A stretch of 64,000 bases of DNA, taken from assembly GCA_023391815.1 (NCBI GenBank), contig JAEWAF010000035.1:38352-102351 (forward strand), written 5' to 3'. Position numbers and translations under genes: made by a program. Within the stretch, counting starts at the first letter, position 1. Each line of letters opens with the position of its first letter. This stretch comes from Pseudomonadota bacterium (GTDB lineage: Bacteria; Pseudomonadota; Gammaproteobacteria; Steroidobacterales; Steroidobacteraceae). Under the pieces are notes generated by a model, which saw only the letters and a program-made list of their open reading frames with translations, was not told where the DNA came from and searched no databases. Positions 44,014 to 53,139 of this stretch are shown here, one piece after another.

Positions 44014-45672
44014 TCAAGTCATCGGGCCGAAACGCTCGATCAGCGAAGTCTTGCAAGCCGCATCGGAAGTGGGCACTGAACCGGCCGTGAAACCGGCGGG
44101 CGCCGCGCCACGCCAGTCGGACAGGTCGTCACCGAAGTCGAAGCGATAATCGAGGCCCGTGGGATTGGTGCCCACCGCCTTGAGTAACAGCGAACGAACG
44201 CCGCCGGCCACGTCGATGCTCAAGGTCAGCGTGTGATCGTCCAGCAAGCTCCAATGGCCGCCGACCAACAGCGCGCCGTTCGGATCGCTGCTGCTCGTCG
44301 TGTCGAAGTCGCCGTCGTCGCCACGGTAGCGCACGCAGACCTTGATATCGCCCGAGCGCGCGTTGTTCGCACCGGTGACGAAGAAGACCGCATCGCCCTG
44401 CTCGTCCGGCTTGTCGACGCTGACCGAGAACGCCGTATTCACGAGCGAAGCAAACGCGGTCGCCGCGCCCGCCGGAATCTTCGCGCTGGCGCTGATCGAG
44501 TTCGAGCTCGGATCGAAGCTGAAGCTCGGCGCGATCAGCGCGCTCAGATCGATGTCGTCCTCGCCCAGCGCGGTCAGATCGCTGCCGAGGCCGTTGCCCT
44601 GCGCGAGCTGGGCGCGAACCCAGTCGGCCAGATTGGCCAACTGCGGGTCGGTCGGATTTTTCAACGCGCGTTCCGCCGCCACCATCTGCAGACGCAGAAT
44701 CGCGTTCACCTCCTCCTGTGTCGCCGCACCCTGCAAGCCGGCCAGGAGCTCTTCATTCAACTTCACCAGATCGGCGGAGAACTGCAACAGCGGTGCCGAC
44801 GCGGCCGGATTCGGCAGCTGGAAGGCGGCAGGCACGACCTGCCCCGGATTCTTCGCGCTGTAGACGACCCTACGTGCGAGCTCCGTCATCGACCCGAGGG
44901 AGCCGAAGCTGGACTCGAACGTTGCCGAGGGTCCGATCTCGATGAGCTTCGCCGCCATGGCGATATAACCATCGGCCCATGCGGTACTTTCCACGTCCTG
45001 AAAAGATGCCTTGCCATACGAGAGATTGCCCACCTCGCCGGTAATGCGCGCGATGATCGCCGTCATCTGCGCACGGCTTAGCTGCTCGATGTTCCCGCCG
45101 CCCAACAGGTCATCCTTCAACGACCCGGTCGGCTCCAGCACGCCCGCCGCAATGAGGGCGTCGAGCTTCGCCTGCACGTTCTGCGATGAGTCCGCGACCA
45201 TACTGGTCTGCGGCGTCACCAGGCGCATATCGTCGCGATTCAGATCGCTTGCACGCACGCTGAGCACGCCTTTGAACGGCAGCTGTGTCACCGTGTCGTA
45301 ACCGCCAGTCACGCGGATCAGCACTTCGGTGTTCGCGGCAATCGAGCCCCGCAAACAGTACTGATTCAGTCCGCCAGCGGCGCAGTAGTCCGTGCCGGTC
45401 CGATGGTTATAGGAAAAATAACCTTCGCTGTCGGTGAGCGCACGGGGCTCGAATGGATCGAGCTTGCCATTGCCGTTCAGATCGACATACACCGAAGCGC
45501 CGGCGAGATAGCCGTCGATCGCGCGGGCATGGAATGCCCGGCTGCTTGCGCCGCTGGTACCGCTCGGGCTGGTACCGGTGTCCTGCGTGCCTTTGCTACC
45601 ACCGCCGCACGCGGCCAGTCCGATCATGCAGCTGGCGACTGCTCCCGCCAGAATCTGTTTGCGAATTTTCAT
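44014..45672 (-). CDS. Lipoprotein of unknown function with an EF-hand-like loop
   Basis: About 552 residues from ATG 45672, eight bases behind GGAGA; an ATG five codons further upstream is less likely. The signal peptide ends in a lipobox (GLAAC, Cys22), followed by Gly/Ser/Thr-rich linker. The segment YVDLNGNGKLDPFEPRALTD carries the D-x-N-x-N-G-x-x-D-x-x-E pattern of calcium-binding EF-hand or dockerin loops. The rest is helix-rich with no named domain I recognise. It is 22 bp downstream of an outer-membrane protein gene, so both likely form one envelope unit. Confidence 0.65.
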   Translation of the reverse strand: MKIRKQILAGAVASCMIGLAACGGGSKGTQDTGTSPSGTSGASSRAFHARAIDGYLAGASVYVDLNGNGKLDPFEPRALTDSEGYFSYNHRTGTDYCAAGGLNQYCLRGSIAANTEVLIRVTGGYDTVTQLPFKGVLSVRASDLNRDDMRLVTPQTSMVADSSQNVQAKLDALIAAGVLEPTGSLKDDLLGGGNIEQLSRAQMTAIIARITGEVGNLSYGKASFQDVESTAWADGYIAMAAKLIEIGPSATFESSFGSLGSMTELARRVVYSAKNPGQVVPAAFQLPNPAASAPLLQFSADLVKLNEELLAGLQGAATQEEVNAILRLQMVAAERALKNPTDPQLANLADWVRAQLAQGNGLGSDLTALGEDDIDLSALIAPSFSFDPSSNSISASAKIPAGAATAFASLVNTAFSVSVDKPDEQGDAVFFVTGANNARSGDIKVCVRYRGDDGDFDTTSSSDPNGALLVGGHWSLLDDHTLTLSIDVAGGVRSLLLKAVGTNPTGLDYRFDFGDDLSDWRGAAPAGFTAGSVPTSDAACKTSLIERFGPMT

Positions 45673-45694
45673 TCTGATTCTCTCCATGCCCTGA

Positions 45695-46990
45695 TCAATA
45701 GCTCATTTCGAAGCCGAGGTTGAACGCTGCCGTTCTCGGCACGGAGCTACCATCGATATCGGTCGACTCGAGGCTGCACGACACGTCCAGGTGCACAGCG
45801 CCGAAGAAGGTGAAGCCCACCGACGCACTGCTCAGCTCGCTGCCCGCCAGGTTCTTGCGATAGCCCACGCGCAGGTCCGGCAGCCAGTTGGTCTGCGTCT
45901 TGTAGCCGAGCGCGACCTTCAGGTTCTGATTCAGATCGCCGACCGGATCGTGCACGTCGTTGAGATCGACACTGGCCGCGAGCGAACCCTTGCCGGACGC
46001 AAAGAACACGGCGCCTTCGAGCGTGGCCAGGCGCTCGAGCGTCCAGGTTTCGTTCAAGGCGATGCGATTGCTGAAATAAGCCGCGGTGAAACAGTTGTCC
46101 TGCGCGCTGCCGCTCAACACACCGCAGTTGCTGCCGATGGCGCCGTACTCGAAGTCCGGCTCGGTCAGGTTCGCGAACGTCACGCCGACGCGATAGTTGG
46201 AGGCGTCGTAGATCGCGCCGAGATCGACGGTCACGTTGCTCGACTTGTGCTCGTTCGCGTCGTAGCTGTCCTTGAGCACGTCCTCGACGTCATCGTCGTC
46301 TTCGATCGCTTCGAGGGCGACAACTTGTTTGCTCAACTTGGCCTGCAGATAACGCAGGTTGCCGCCGACGATCAGCCGTCGTCCGGCCTGCTGCCAGACC
46401 GGTCGGCTGAAGCCGAGCGCGATCTCGTTCACCTGCCCGGCCTTCACGTACGCCGCCGAAGCAGTCTCGATCTCCTCGGAGACCGAGTTGTAGGTCAGCG
46501 GCGCGTCCAGCAATCCGAGTCGACCCTGGGCGCTGATGTTGGCGTCGAGCGTGAACACCCCGAGGCTGTTGCGATAGAGGATTGGAAACAACGGCACCTG
46601 CACGCCGCCGTGCACTTTCACGTAACCCGCGCGGCCGAGCGGCTCCAGAATCGCATTGAAGCGATTGACCAGTGCGTTGCCTTCCGAGAGGGTCAGGTCG
46701 TCGCGGTCGAGCGCATCGATCAGATCGTCGATCTCATCGGAGAAATTGTCGACCGGGCCGACCTCCATGCCGATGCCGATCGAGCTGAGAATCCCCAGGC
46801 GGAAGGTGGCGTCCGGCGCGATCGCGAATTCGGAACCGGCCGGATTACGCGTGGCGTACAGCGCTGTCCAGGCGCCCGACGCACCGTTATCCGAGAGATT
46901 CGGCCCCGCATCGACGAATCCCGGCGCCGCGACCGACGCGCAGGAAAATAAAGCCGCGCTCACCGCGGCCCCGATCGCAACACTCTTCAC
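45695..46990 (-). CDS. Outer-membrane barrel protein, TraF_2-like
   Basis: A 431-residue protein with a signal peptide (AAVSAALFSCASVAAPGF) and alternating polar and hydrophobic segments. It ends in an aromatic residue (GFEMSY), as for outer-membrane barrels. FVDAGPNLSDNG near the N-terminus and the NKIAL/GFSRPVWQ region recall the family called conjugal-transfer TraF_2 in databases, although nothing here suggests conjugation. Forms an operon with the lipoprotein gene downstream. Function unknown. Confidence 0.6.
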   Translation of the reverse strand: MKSVAIGAAVSAALFSCASVAAPGFVDAGPNLSDNGASGAWTALYATRNPAGSEFAIAPDATFRLGILSSIGIGMEVGPVDNFSDEIDDLIDALDRDDLTLSEGNALVNRFNAILEPLGRAGYVKVHGGVQVPLFPILYRNSLGVFTLDANISAQGRLGLLDAPLTYNSVSEEIETASAAYVKAGQVNEIALGFSRPVWQQAGRRLIVGGNLRYLQAKLSKQVVALEAIEDDDDVEDVLKDSYDANEHKSSNVTVDLGAIYDASNYRVGVTFANLTEPDFEYGAIGSNCGVLSGSAQDNCFTAAYFSNRIALNETWTLERLATLEGAVFFASGKGSLAASVDLNDVHDPVGDLNQNLKVALGYKTQTNWLPDLRVGYRKNLAGSELSSASVGFTFFGAVHLDVSCSLESTDIDGSSVPRTAAFNLGFEMSY

Positions 46991-47256
46991 TGCAAGACCT
47001 CCTCTGCACTCGTTCTGGTTTTCGTTGCCTACGAGGCGGCACGAACTGCACCGAACTGAAGCGCGAGCGAGGTTTTTGTCAGAAGAAGTAGACGCTGATC
47101 ACGATGTGGATCGGGACTGCGGGGTCTCCATGGCGCCGGATTGAGGGAAACCTGCAACGGGTCCCGAGGTGGCGAGATCCATGGACTCGCGTCTCTCAAC
47201 GTCGGCGCACAGCAGGACCGCCGCCATGGCGGCCCTCTCCAACGCCGCGAGCACGA

Positions 47257-49830
47257 TCAAAAGCTCACATCGACGCCGAGGCCGTAGGTCCTTGGTTGCA
47301 AGATACTGACGTTCGCCGGACCGCCGAACAGCGAGGTACCCGTGATCGCCGAGAGTTGACCGCGCTCGTTGGTGACGTTCTTGCAGAAGAGCTGCAAGCG
47401 CGTGCCGCCAACCGTGAGGCCGGTGCGAACATCGACCGCGGTATAGTCGGGCAGCTCATATTGCGGCATGCCGGTGGCCAGATCGAAGTTCGCATTCCGA
47501 TCGTCGACGTAGCGGACCGTGCCGCCCGCGAATGCTTCGTAGTTGCTCACGGCGAATCGATACTCCGCCGACAAGGCAGCGGTGACTTCCGGCGTGTCTG
47601 GCAGCGACTCGCCTTTCACACCGCCCAGATCGGGCGCGTCCGCGGCCAGCTCGGCATTCGTGTAACCAAACGTGCCCATCAGAGTGAGATCCCGCACCGG
47701 CAGCGCCGTCAAAGTGAGCTCCGCACCTTCGCTCCGTGCCTTCGCCGCATTGGCGATCAATCCCAGGCCGTTGCGGATTGCGGTGATCTGCATGTCATCC
47801 CAATCGACGTGATACAGCGAGATATCCGCGTTGAAGCGGCGGTCGGCGGTGCCGAGCTTGACGCCCGCCTCGTAGCTGGTGAGCTTGTCGTCTTTGAAGC
47901 TCGGCGCGGCGAGTGGTTGACCGTCCAATCCGTTCACGACCGCATTCGGTCCGCCCGGACGATAGCCGGTGGCGAAACGCAGATACGGCATGAAGTTGTC
48001 GTTCACGCGATAACGAATGTTGGCGAGATAAGTCGGCACGCTGTCGCTGGAGCGCCGCGTCGGCACCGGGCTCACCAGCAGGCCCGAACCCACCTGCCCC
48101 TGCTGCTGCTCGTTGTGAGCGTAGCGTACACCGCCGGTGACATCGAGCTTGTCGGTCACATGAAACGTGAGGTTGCCGAAGGCCGCGTACTCTTCGTATT
48201 TGCTGGGAATCGCCAGGGTCAGCAGATTCACGGGCGACGCGGCTCCGCTCGGATCGCGCGGCTGCAACTGTTGGAACTGCTCGCTGTCCTCGTTGGTGTA
48301 GAAACCACCGATCAGCCAGTCGACCACGTCACCTGTCGCGGACAAGCGCAATTCCTGCGTGAACTTGTCCACGTCGGCATTGCGCGCTAGACCGACGGCG
48401 CTGAAGACATTCGGTCCGCCGAATGCGGGCACATACAACGCGGAGAAATCGGTGATGGCGTCGCTGCGAACCGTTTGGTAGCTGCTGATGGAGGTGAGCG
48501 TGGCGAAGTCGAACGAGTACTTCACCGTCGCGCTGGCGAGGCGGAAGCTTTGCTCGAACGTTTCGGACATGGCGCGACGCTGGTCGAGCCCGCCGTCGAT
48601 GGCCACGCCTGTGGTGCGATTGAAGTCGGCCGCGATCGAGCCGTCACGGTCGATATCCTGCGCGAACGCGGTCACCCGCACCGACAAACGATCCGTCGGT
48701 GCGAACATGAAGTCGACGCGTCCGCCGTACAGATCCGCCTCATCCACGTCCTTGTCGTGGAGCGTGAGATTGTCGACGTAGCCGCCGTTGTGCATATAAA
48801 AGCCGCTCATGCGCAGCGCGGCTTTGTCATCGGCCAACGGAATATTGACCGCGCTCGACGCGTCGTAACCGACTCCGCCGTCTTCAGTACTGGACACATT
48901 GGCTCGCACGGTGCCGCCATATGCCTTCGCGTCCGGCGCATTCGTCACGTATTTGACCAAGCCGCCCATCGTGCTCGCGCCGTACAGCGTGCCCTGTGGT
49001 CCGCGCAGGATTTCGACGCGGCTCATATCGAACAGACCGACGTCCAGTGCCAACTGCGCGCTCGCGGTGAAAGCCGTGCTCGACCCATATGGCACATCGT
49101 CCACATAGATACCGACGGTCGGCGAGACGTTGTAGCCGCTCGTGATGCCGCGCAGGTTGACTTGGGTCTGGCCTACGCCGCTGCTGGTGAAATTCAAGCT
49201 CGGCACGGTGTTCGCGAAGTCCACGAACTGCGTGGCGCCGAGCGCTTGCAGATCGCGGCCGGTCATCGCGGTGATGGACATCGGAATGTCCCGCAGACGT
49301 TCCTCGACCTTTTGCGCGGTCACGATGATTTCTTCGAGGGACGCGACCTCGTTCGACGGCGTTGCTCCAGCCGGAGTGCTGTCGGTCGCGGCCGTACCAG
49401 TCACGCCACTCTGCTCGACCTGAGCCAAGCGCAGCGCTTGCGTGGTGGCGCTCACTCCATCCACGAGCGACAGGTCTTGCGTGGATGTCACGGCTCCGCT
49501 CTTCTGCGTGAGCTCTTGTGTCGTCACGACGATGTACGCGCGATCGTTTAGCGGTCTATATGTGAGACCCGTAGGCGCCAGCAACTCTCGTAGCGCCTGT
49601 TCAGCGGAGTAGTTGCCGTTGAGAGGACCGACCAAGGCATCGCCCTTCACGGCATCGCTGAAACGAACGATCTGCAGCCCGGTTTGCTGGGCCAGGTCCT
49701 TGAGCGCGACGTCCAGGGTCTGGCGGGGAATATGCAGGTTATGCCGAACGATCGCGGCACTGGACTCGGCCGCCAACGAAACACTCACGACACTGACGCA
49801 AGCCACCGCCGCCGCCACGCTGATCCGCAT
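47257..49830 (-). CDS. TonB-dependent receptor with N-terminal STN signalling domain
   Basis: Outer-membrane transporter and transducer in a FecA-like cell-surface signalling unit. About 857 residues from ATG 49830, preceded by GGGGAG; a longer frame of 33 codons is unlikely. After the signal peptide comes the STN domain (VALKDLAQQTGLQIVRFSDA), a linker, then the plug domain with EEIIVTAQKVEERLRDIPMS and GIYVDDVPYGSS. A 22-strand-type barrel follows, ending in GVDVSF. The plug resembles those of sphingomonad-type receptors for carbon substrates as well as siderophore receptors, so the ligand is open. FecR and FecI are encoded immediately upstream. Confidence 0.9.
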   Translation of the reverse strand: MRISVAAAVACVSVVSVSLAAESSAAIVRHNLHIPRQTLDVALKDLAQQTGLQIVRFSDAVKGDALVGPLNGNYSAEQALRELLAPTGLTYRPLNDRAYIVVTTQELTQKSGAVTSTQDLSLVDGVSATTQALRLAQVEQSGVTGTAATDSTPAGATPSNEVASLEEIIVTAQKVEERLRDIPMSITAMTGRDLQALGATQFVDFANTVPSLNFTSSGVGQTQVNLRGITSGYNVSPTVGIYVDDVPYGSSTAFTASAQLALDVGLFDMSRVEILRGPQGTLYGASTMGGLVKYVTNAPDAKAYGGTVRANVSSTEDGGVGYDASSAVNIPLADDKAALRMSGFYMHNGGYVDNLTLHDKDVDEADLYGGRVDFMFAPTDRLSVRVTAFAQDIDRDGSIAADFNRTTGVAIDGGLDQRRAMSETFEQSFRLASATVKYSFDFATLTSISSYQTVRSDAITDFSALYVPAFGGPNVFSAVGLARNADVDKFTQELRLSATGDVVDWLIGGFYTNEDSEQFQQLQPRDPSGAASPVNLLTLAIPSKYEEYAAFGNLTFHVTDKLDVTGGVRYAHNEQQQGQVGSGLLVSPVPTRRSSDSVPTYLANIRYRVNDNFMPYLRFATGYRPGGPNAVVNGLDGQPLAAPSFKDDKLTSYEAGVKLGTADRRFNADISLYHVDWDDMQITAIRNGLGLIANAAKARSEGAELTLTALPVRDLTLMGTFGYTNAELAADAPDLGGVKGESLPDTPEVTAALSAEYRFAVSNYEAFAGGTVRYVDDRNANFDLATGMPQYELPDYTAVDVRTGLTVGGTRLQLFCKNVTNERGQLSAITGTSLFGGPANVSILQPRTYGLGVDVSF

Positions 49831-49925
49831 GATCTTTCTCCCCGCCCCTGTTAAGCATGAATGTGTGGGCAGGCAGAAGACTGGACGACGGCTCGATTCC
49901 TCCCCCCGAGGCGTCGACCAAACTT

Positions 49926-50963
49926 TCATCGAGCGGCAGTGCCGATGACAATCCCTGCATCGCTCCGCGTGATATCGATCTCGGCGCCGCTCTGACGGAT
50001 GAAGGCCAGCAATGTTTCCGAATCGGTGGCGTCGAACACGCCGCTGACTCTGCGCGAGGCAAGCTGCGCGTCGGTGATGCTCAGCTGCACGCGGTTGTAG
50101 CGATTGAACTCCTGGATGACGTCAGCGAGCGTGTCGTTCTCGAAGACGAGTTGACCTTGCGCCCAAGCCAGTGCGCGCGTGGTATCCACCGCACGCACGG
50201 GCGCGACCGCACCGGAGTCCGGCACGGTGACTTGTTGCCCAGCCGTCAGGAAGATTTCGGCGCCGGACGAGCGCGCCTTGGGCGAATCGGCCACCGCCAC
50301 TTTCCCTTCGGCGACCGTGACGACCACGCCTCGCGAACCGCTCTCCACACCGAACGCTGTGCCGACGGCGCGTACCGATGTTTCATCGGCGCTCACTACG
50401 AACGGCCGCTGCGGATTCTTGGCCACACGAAACAATGCGCGTCCGTGTTCGAGCTCCACTCGGCGCAGCTGCTCCTCGTATTTCACTCGCAGCCGCGTCT
50501 CCGGTTCGAGCTGTACGACCGTGCCGTCTTCCAACATGACCTGTCGCCGCTCTGCTTGCTTCGACTCAATCACATCGCCACGAAGGCCGAGCGCGAACCA
50601 CGCGCCAAGGATCGCGACCACGCAGCCGCTAACGGCCACTGCCCAGATGCGGACTCGCGAGCGAGTTTCGGGAGCACGTTGCTCGTGCTCGGCAGTGGGT
50701 CCGTCCTCGCGCAGCTGAACGACATTGTCGGGCTCTTCAGCGTCACCGACCTCGACACGCCCCCACAAGTTGAAGCGCTCGAGTGCGTCGTGAACATGCG
50801 CGATGCGTAGAAATTCCGCGACATGCAGCGGCGATTCCCGCAACCATTCGGTGAACGATTCGCGGTCGGCCCGAGACACTTCGGTCGGCTTCAGAATGCT
50901 GAGCCGATTCCACCACTGGGTGGCCTCATGCGTGGCGCGCGCGCGCCGATCATTCGGGTCCAT
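49926..50963 (-). CDS. FecR-type anti-sigma transmembrane regulator
   Basis: Inner-membrane protein that receives the signal from the receptor's STN domain and controls the ECF sigma factor. The 345 residues begin with a cytoplasmic FecR_N-like part (ATQWWNRLSI...FTEWLRESPLHVAEF). A single membrane helix follows at about 108-130 (WAVAVSGCVVAILGAWFAL), then the periplasmic FecR domain (GSRGVVVTVAEGKVAVADSP). It overlaps the sigma factor gene by 14 bp and lies 95 bp before the receptor gene. Confidence 0.9.
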   Translation of the reverse strand: MDPNDRRARATHEATQWWNRLSILKPTEVSRADRESFTEWLRESPLHVAEFLRIAHVHDALERFNLWGRVEVGDAEEPDNVVQLREDGPTAEHEQRAPETRSRVRIWAVAVSGCVVAILGAWFALGLRGDVIESKQAERRQVMLEDGTVVQLEPETRLRVKYEEQLRRVELEHGRALFRVAKNPQRPFVVSADETSVRAVGTAFGVESGSRGVVVTVAEGKVAVADSPKARSSGAEIFLTAGQQVTVPDSGAVAPVRAVDTTRALAWAQGQLVFENDTLADVIQEFNRYNRVQLSITDAQLASRRVSGVFDATDSETLLAFIRQSGAEIDITRSDAGIVIGTAAR

Positions 50964-51486
50964 ACTGGAGCGCTCTGGTCAGTTCATCGTTGAGCTCGCG
51001 TCGTAGCTTGCCGTAGCTCTTCTCGAAATCACGACGCACGATCCGAAACGAGACGCCGAGCTTCGCGGCGATCTCCGGCTGCGTCAGACCCTCCTCGAAG
51101 TAGAGCTTCAATATCGCGCGCTCGCGAGGCGACAGCGTGTTGAGTGCGCGCAGGATTTCGAGCTGCGCGGCTTCGGAATCCAAGGCCCGTTCCGGGCTGT
51201 CCTCCGACGCCAGCGACGCCAGCCAGTGCGGCTCGTGAAGCAGCCGGTTACTGGAACGAATGCTCCACTCCGCCGCGACGTTCGACGCCATCTTGAACAG
51301 ATAGGCCTGCGGGTGCTCGACGATCCGAGCCGCGTCATAACGCAACAGGCGCAAGAAGACCTCCTGCGCCACGTCGTCGAAATCGGCCGCTCGCACGGCG
51401 TTACGACTCGCCAGAAACCGACGCAGCGGCGTCCGCCAGCGGCGAAACCACTCCACCAGTCGATTCTGTTGCTCAACGTTGGACAT
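50950..51486 (-). CDS. FecI-type ECF sigma factor
   Basis: A 178-residue RNA polymerase sigma factor of the iron/TonB-receptor signalling type. Region 2 is visible in DFDDVAQEVFLRLLRYDAAR and region 4 in LNTLSPRERAILKLYFEEGL with the helix-turn-helix EIAAKLGVSFRIVRRDFEKS. It starts the fecI-fecR-receptor unit. No clear promoter was recognised upstream. Confidence 0.92.
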   Translation of the reverse strand: MSNVEQQNRLVEWFRRWRTPLRRFLASRNAVRAADFDDVAQEVFLRLLRYDAARIVEHPQAYLFKMASNVAAEWSIRSSNRLLHEPHWLASLASEDSPERALDSEAAQLEILRALNTLSPRERAILKLYFEEGLTQPEIAAKLGVSFRIVRRDFEKSYGKLRRELNDELTRALQYGPE

Positions 51487-51631
51487 AACTCATGCGCACC
51501 CGGGGCGCAGTTCCGGTGCGCGTGAGACTGGGCGATAGTTTAAATCCTCCCCCTCCCCACGCCGAAATCGGCACAGTCCGGATCCCCTTGCACGGATGGC
51601 CGGGGGTCGGGCGCCGCTTATAAGGGAAATG

Positions 51632-52315
51632 ATGAAACAACCCGGTTCAGCGCTGGCCCTGCTCTCGGCAATCGCTGTGTGCGGGCTCGCGGGCTGCCAG
51701 ACGACCAAGTCATCCCCCATCGACGAACTCGCCACTCAGGAGGGGCTGGAGCGCGTCGAGGTCAAGGGTGTGGATGCCGTCTATCGACGACCAGGGGCGA
51801 ACCTCTCTGCGTACAACAAGCTGCTGGTGCGACCGGTGTACGTGGAGTTCAGCAAGAACTGGCAACCCGAGCACGACTCCGCTCTGTATCGGATGAACGA
51901 GCCCGATCGCGAAAAAATTCGCCAGGGGCTCGCCGACCTGTTCGCCGAGGTCATGGTCGAGGAGTTGCAGAAAGAAGGTGGCTATCGACTGGTCGACGAA
52001 CCGGCGCCCGATGTGCTCGAAGTGCGCCCGGCGATCGTCAATCTCTACATCAACGCACCGGACGTTTCGATGCAGACGGCTGGACGCGTGCGCACTTACA
52101 CCGCCGATGCAGGTGAGATGACGCTGGTGGTCGAGTTACGCGATTCGGTCACCGGAACGCTGTTGAGCCGAGCCTTCGATCGCCGTAACGCGGACAACAT
52201 GACCTGGCAATGGACCAACTCGGTGAGCAACAGCGCCGAGGCTCGACGCATCATCACCAGTTGGGCCGATACCCTCAGGAACGCACTGGACGCTTCGCGT
52301 GGTAAATCCAGCTGA
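51632..52315 (+). CDS. DUF3313-like lipoprotein
   Basis: About 227 residues, starting at ATG 51632 (or 51629), five bases behind AAGGGA. Signal peptide with lipobox GLAGC (Cys22). The body contains LSAYNKLLVRPVYVEFSKNW and an ELQKEGGYRLVDEPAPDVLE region, typical of DUF3313 proteins, which are envelope lipoproteins of unknown role. Its end overlaps the next gene by 17 bp, so the two are translationally coupled. Confidence 0.75.
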   Translation: MKQPGSALALLSAIAVCGLAGCQTTKSSPIDELATQEGLERVEVKGVDAVYRRPGANLSAYNKLLVRPVYVEFSKNWQPEHDSALYRMNEPDREKIRQGLADLFAEVMVEELQKEGGYRLVDEPAPDVLEVRPAIVNLYINAPDVSMQTAGRVRTYTADAGEMTLVVELRDSVTGTLLSRAFDRRNADNMTWQWTNSVSNSAEARRIITSWADTLRNALDASRGKSS

Positions 52316-53135
52316 TTCCAGAGCCCGCGTCACGCGTACCTGCATACTGCTTACCTGTTTGCTGGTCTCGGGCGCTGCCCGCGCTCAGTCGGGCAATCCG
52401 TTCAATCATCGATTCTCGATCAGCGCAGCCGGCTACTGGCCCGAGATCAGCACGACCGTGAGAGCGAACGGTGCCGGCGGACTGATCGGCACGTCGGTCA
52501 ATCTGGAAACGGACCTGGGGCTCGACGATCGCGACACCCTGTTCGCCGGCGGACTGAGCTGGAACATCGCCCACCGCCACAGCCTCGACCTGTTGTACTT
52601 CGAACTCGGCCGGCGGGGCACGAAAGGGATCTCGCACGAGATCAATTTTCAAGGTCACACCTTCGCTCTCCAGACCAGCATCCAGAGCCTGTTCGAAACG
52701 AACGTGCTCCGGCTGAGCTACGGCTACGCGTTCCTCGCCGACGACCGCCAGCGCCTGCTGGCTCAGATCGGCGTTCATTACACGAAGGTGAAGGCCAGGC
52801 TAGAGACCGACCTCGGCCCATTTCAAACCGAGGCCACTTCGGATGTTCCCTTGCCGGTGATCGGCATCGCCTACGAGCGCCGCCTCGGCGAACACTTCGC
52901 GTTCGACGTGACCGGGCAGCTGTTCCGCCTGGAGTTCGACGACTTGAGCGGCTCGCTCGACAACGCCGCGCTCAATTTCTATTGGGCGCCGGCCAGGCGC
53001 TTCTCGATATACGTCGGCTACAACTACTACAGCATCAACGTCGATGCCCGGAAGCAGCACTGGAACGGCTCATTCGACTTCGCCTACCAAGGTCCATGGG
53101 CCGGCGTGGTCCTCGGGTTCGGCTCGACGAAATGA
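52299..53135 (+). CDS. Small outer-membrane beta-barrel protein of unknown function
   Basis: A 278-residue protein starting at GTG 52299. The signal peptide is VTRTCILLTCLLVSGAARAQ. The mature part is a run of amphipathic strands with many Tyr/Phe (LDLLYFELGRRG, VYVGYNYYSINVDARKQ), as in eight- to twelve-stranded barrels. No named family is recognised. Coupled to the DUF3313-like lipoprotein gene. Confidence 0.7.
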   Translation: MVNPADSRARVTRTCILLTCLLVSGAARAQSGNPFNHRFSISAAGYWPEISTTVRANGAGGLIGTSVNLETDLGLDDRDTLFAGGLSWNIAHRHSLDLLYFELGRRGTKGISHEINFQGHTFALQTSIQSLFETNVLRLSYGYAFLADDRQRLLAQIGVHYTKVKARLETDLGPFQTEATSDVPLPVIGIAYERRLGEHFAFDVTGQLFRLEFDDLSGSLDNAALNFYWAPARRFSIYVGYNYYSINVDARKQHWNGSFDFAYQGPWAGVVLGFGSTK

Positions 53136-53139
53136 GCGG

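Noticed and set aside
47220..47233. GCCGCCATGGCGGC palindrome downstream of the TonB receptor gene
   Set aside because: Short and without a T run; not enough to call a terminator.
48030..48070. The translated stretch PVPTRRSSD in the TonB receptor resembles sequencing-adapter readthrough
   Set aside because: The nucleotides (CCGACGCGGCGCTCCAGCGA) differ from the adapter sequence; only the amino acids look similar.
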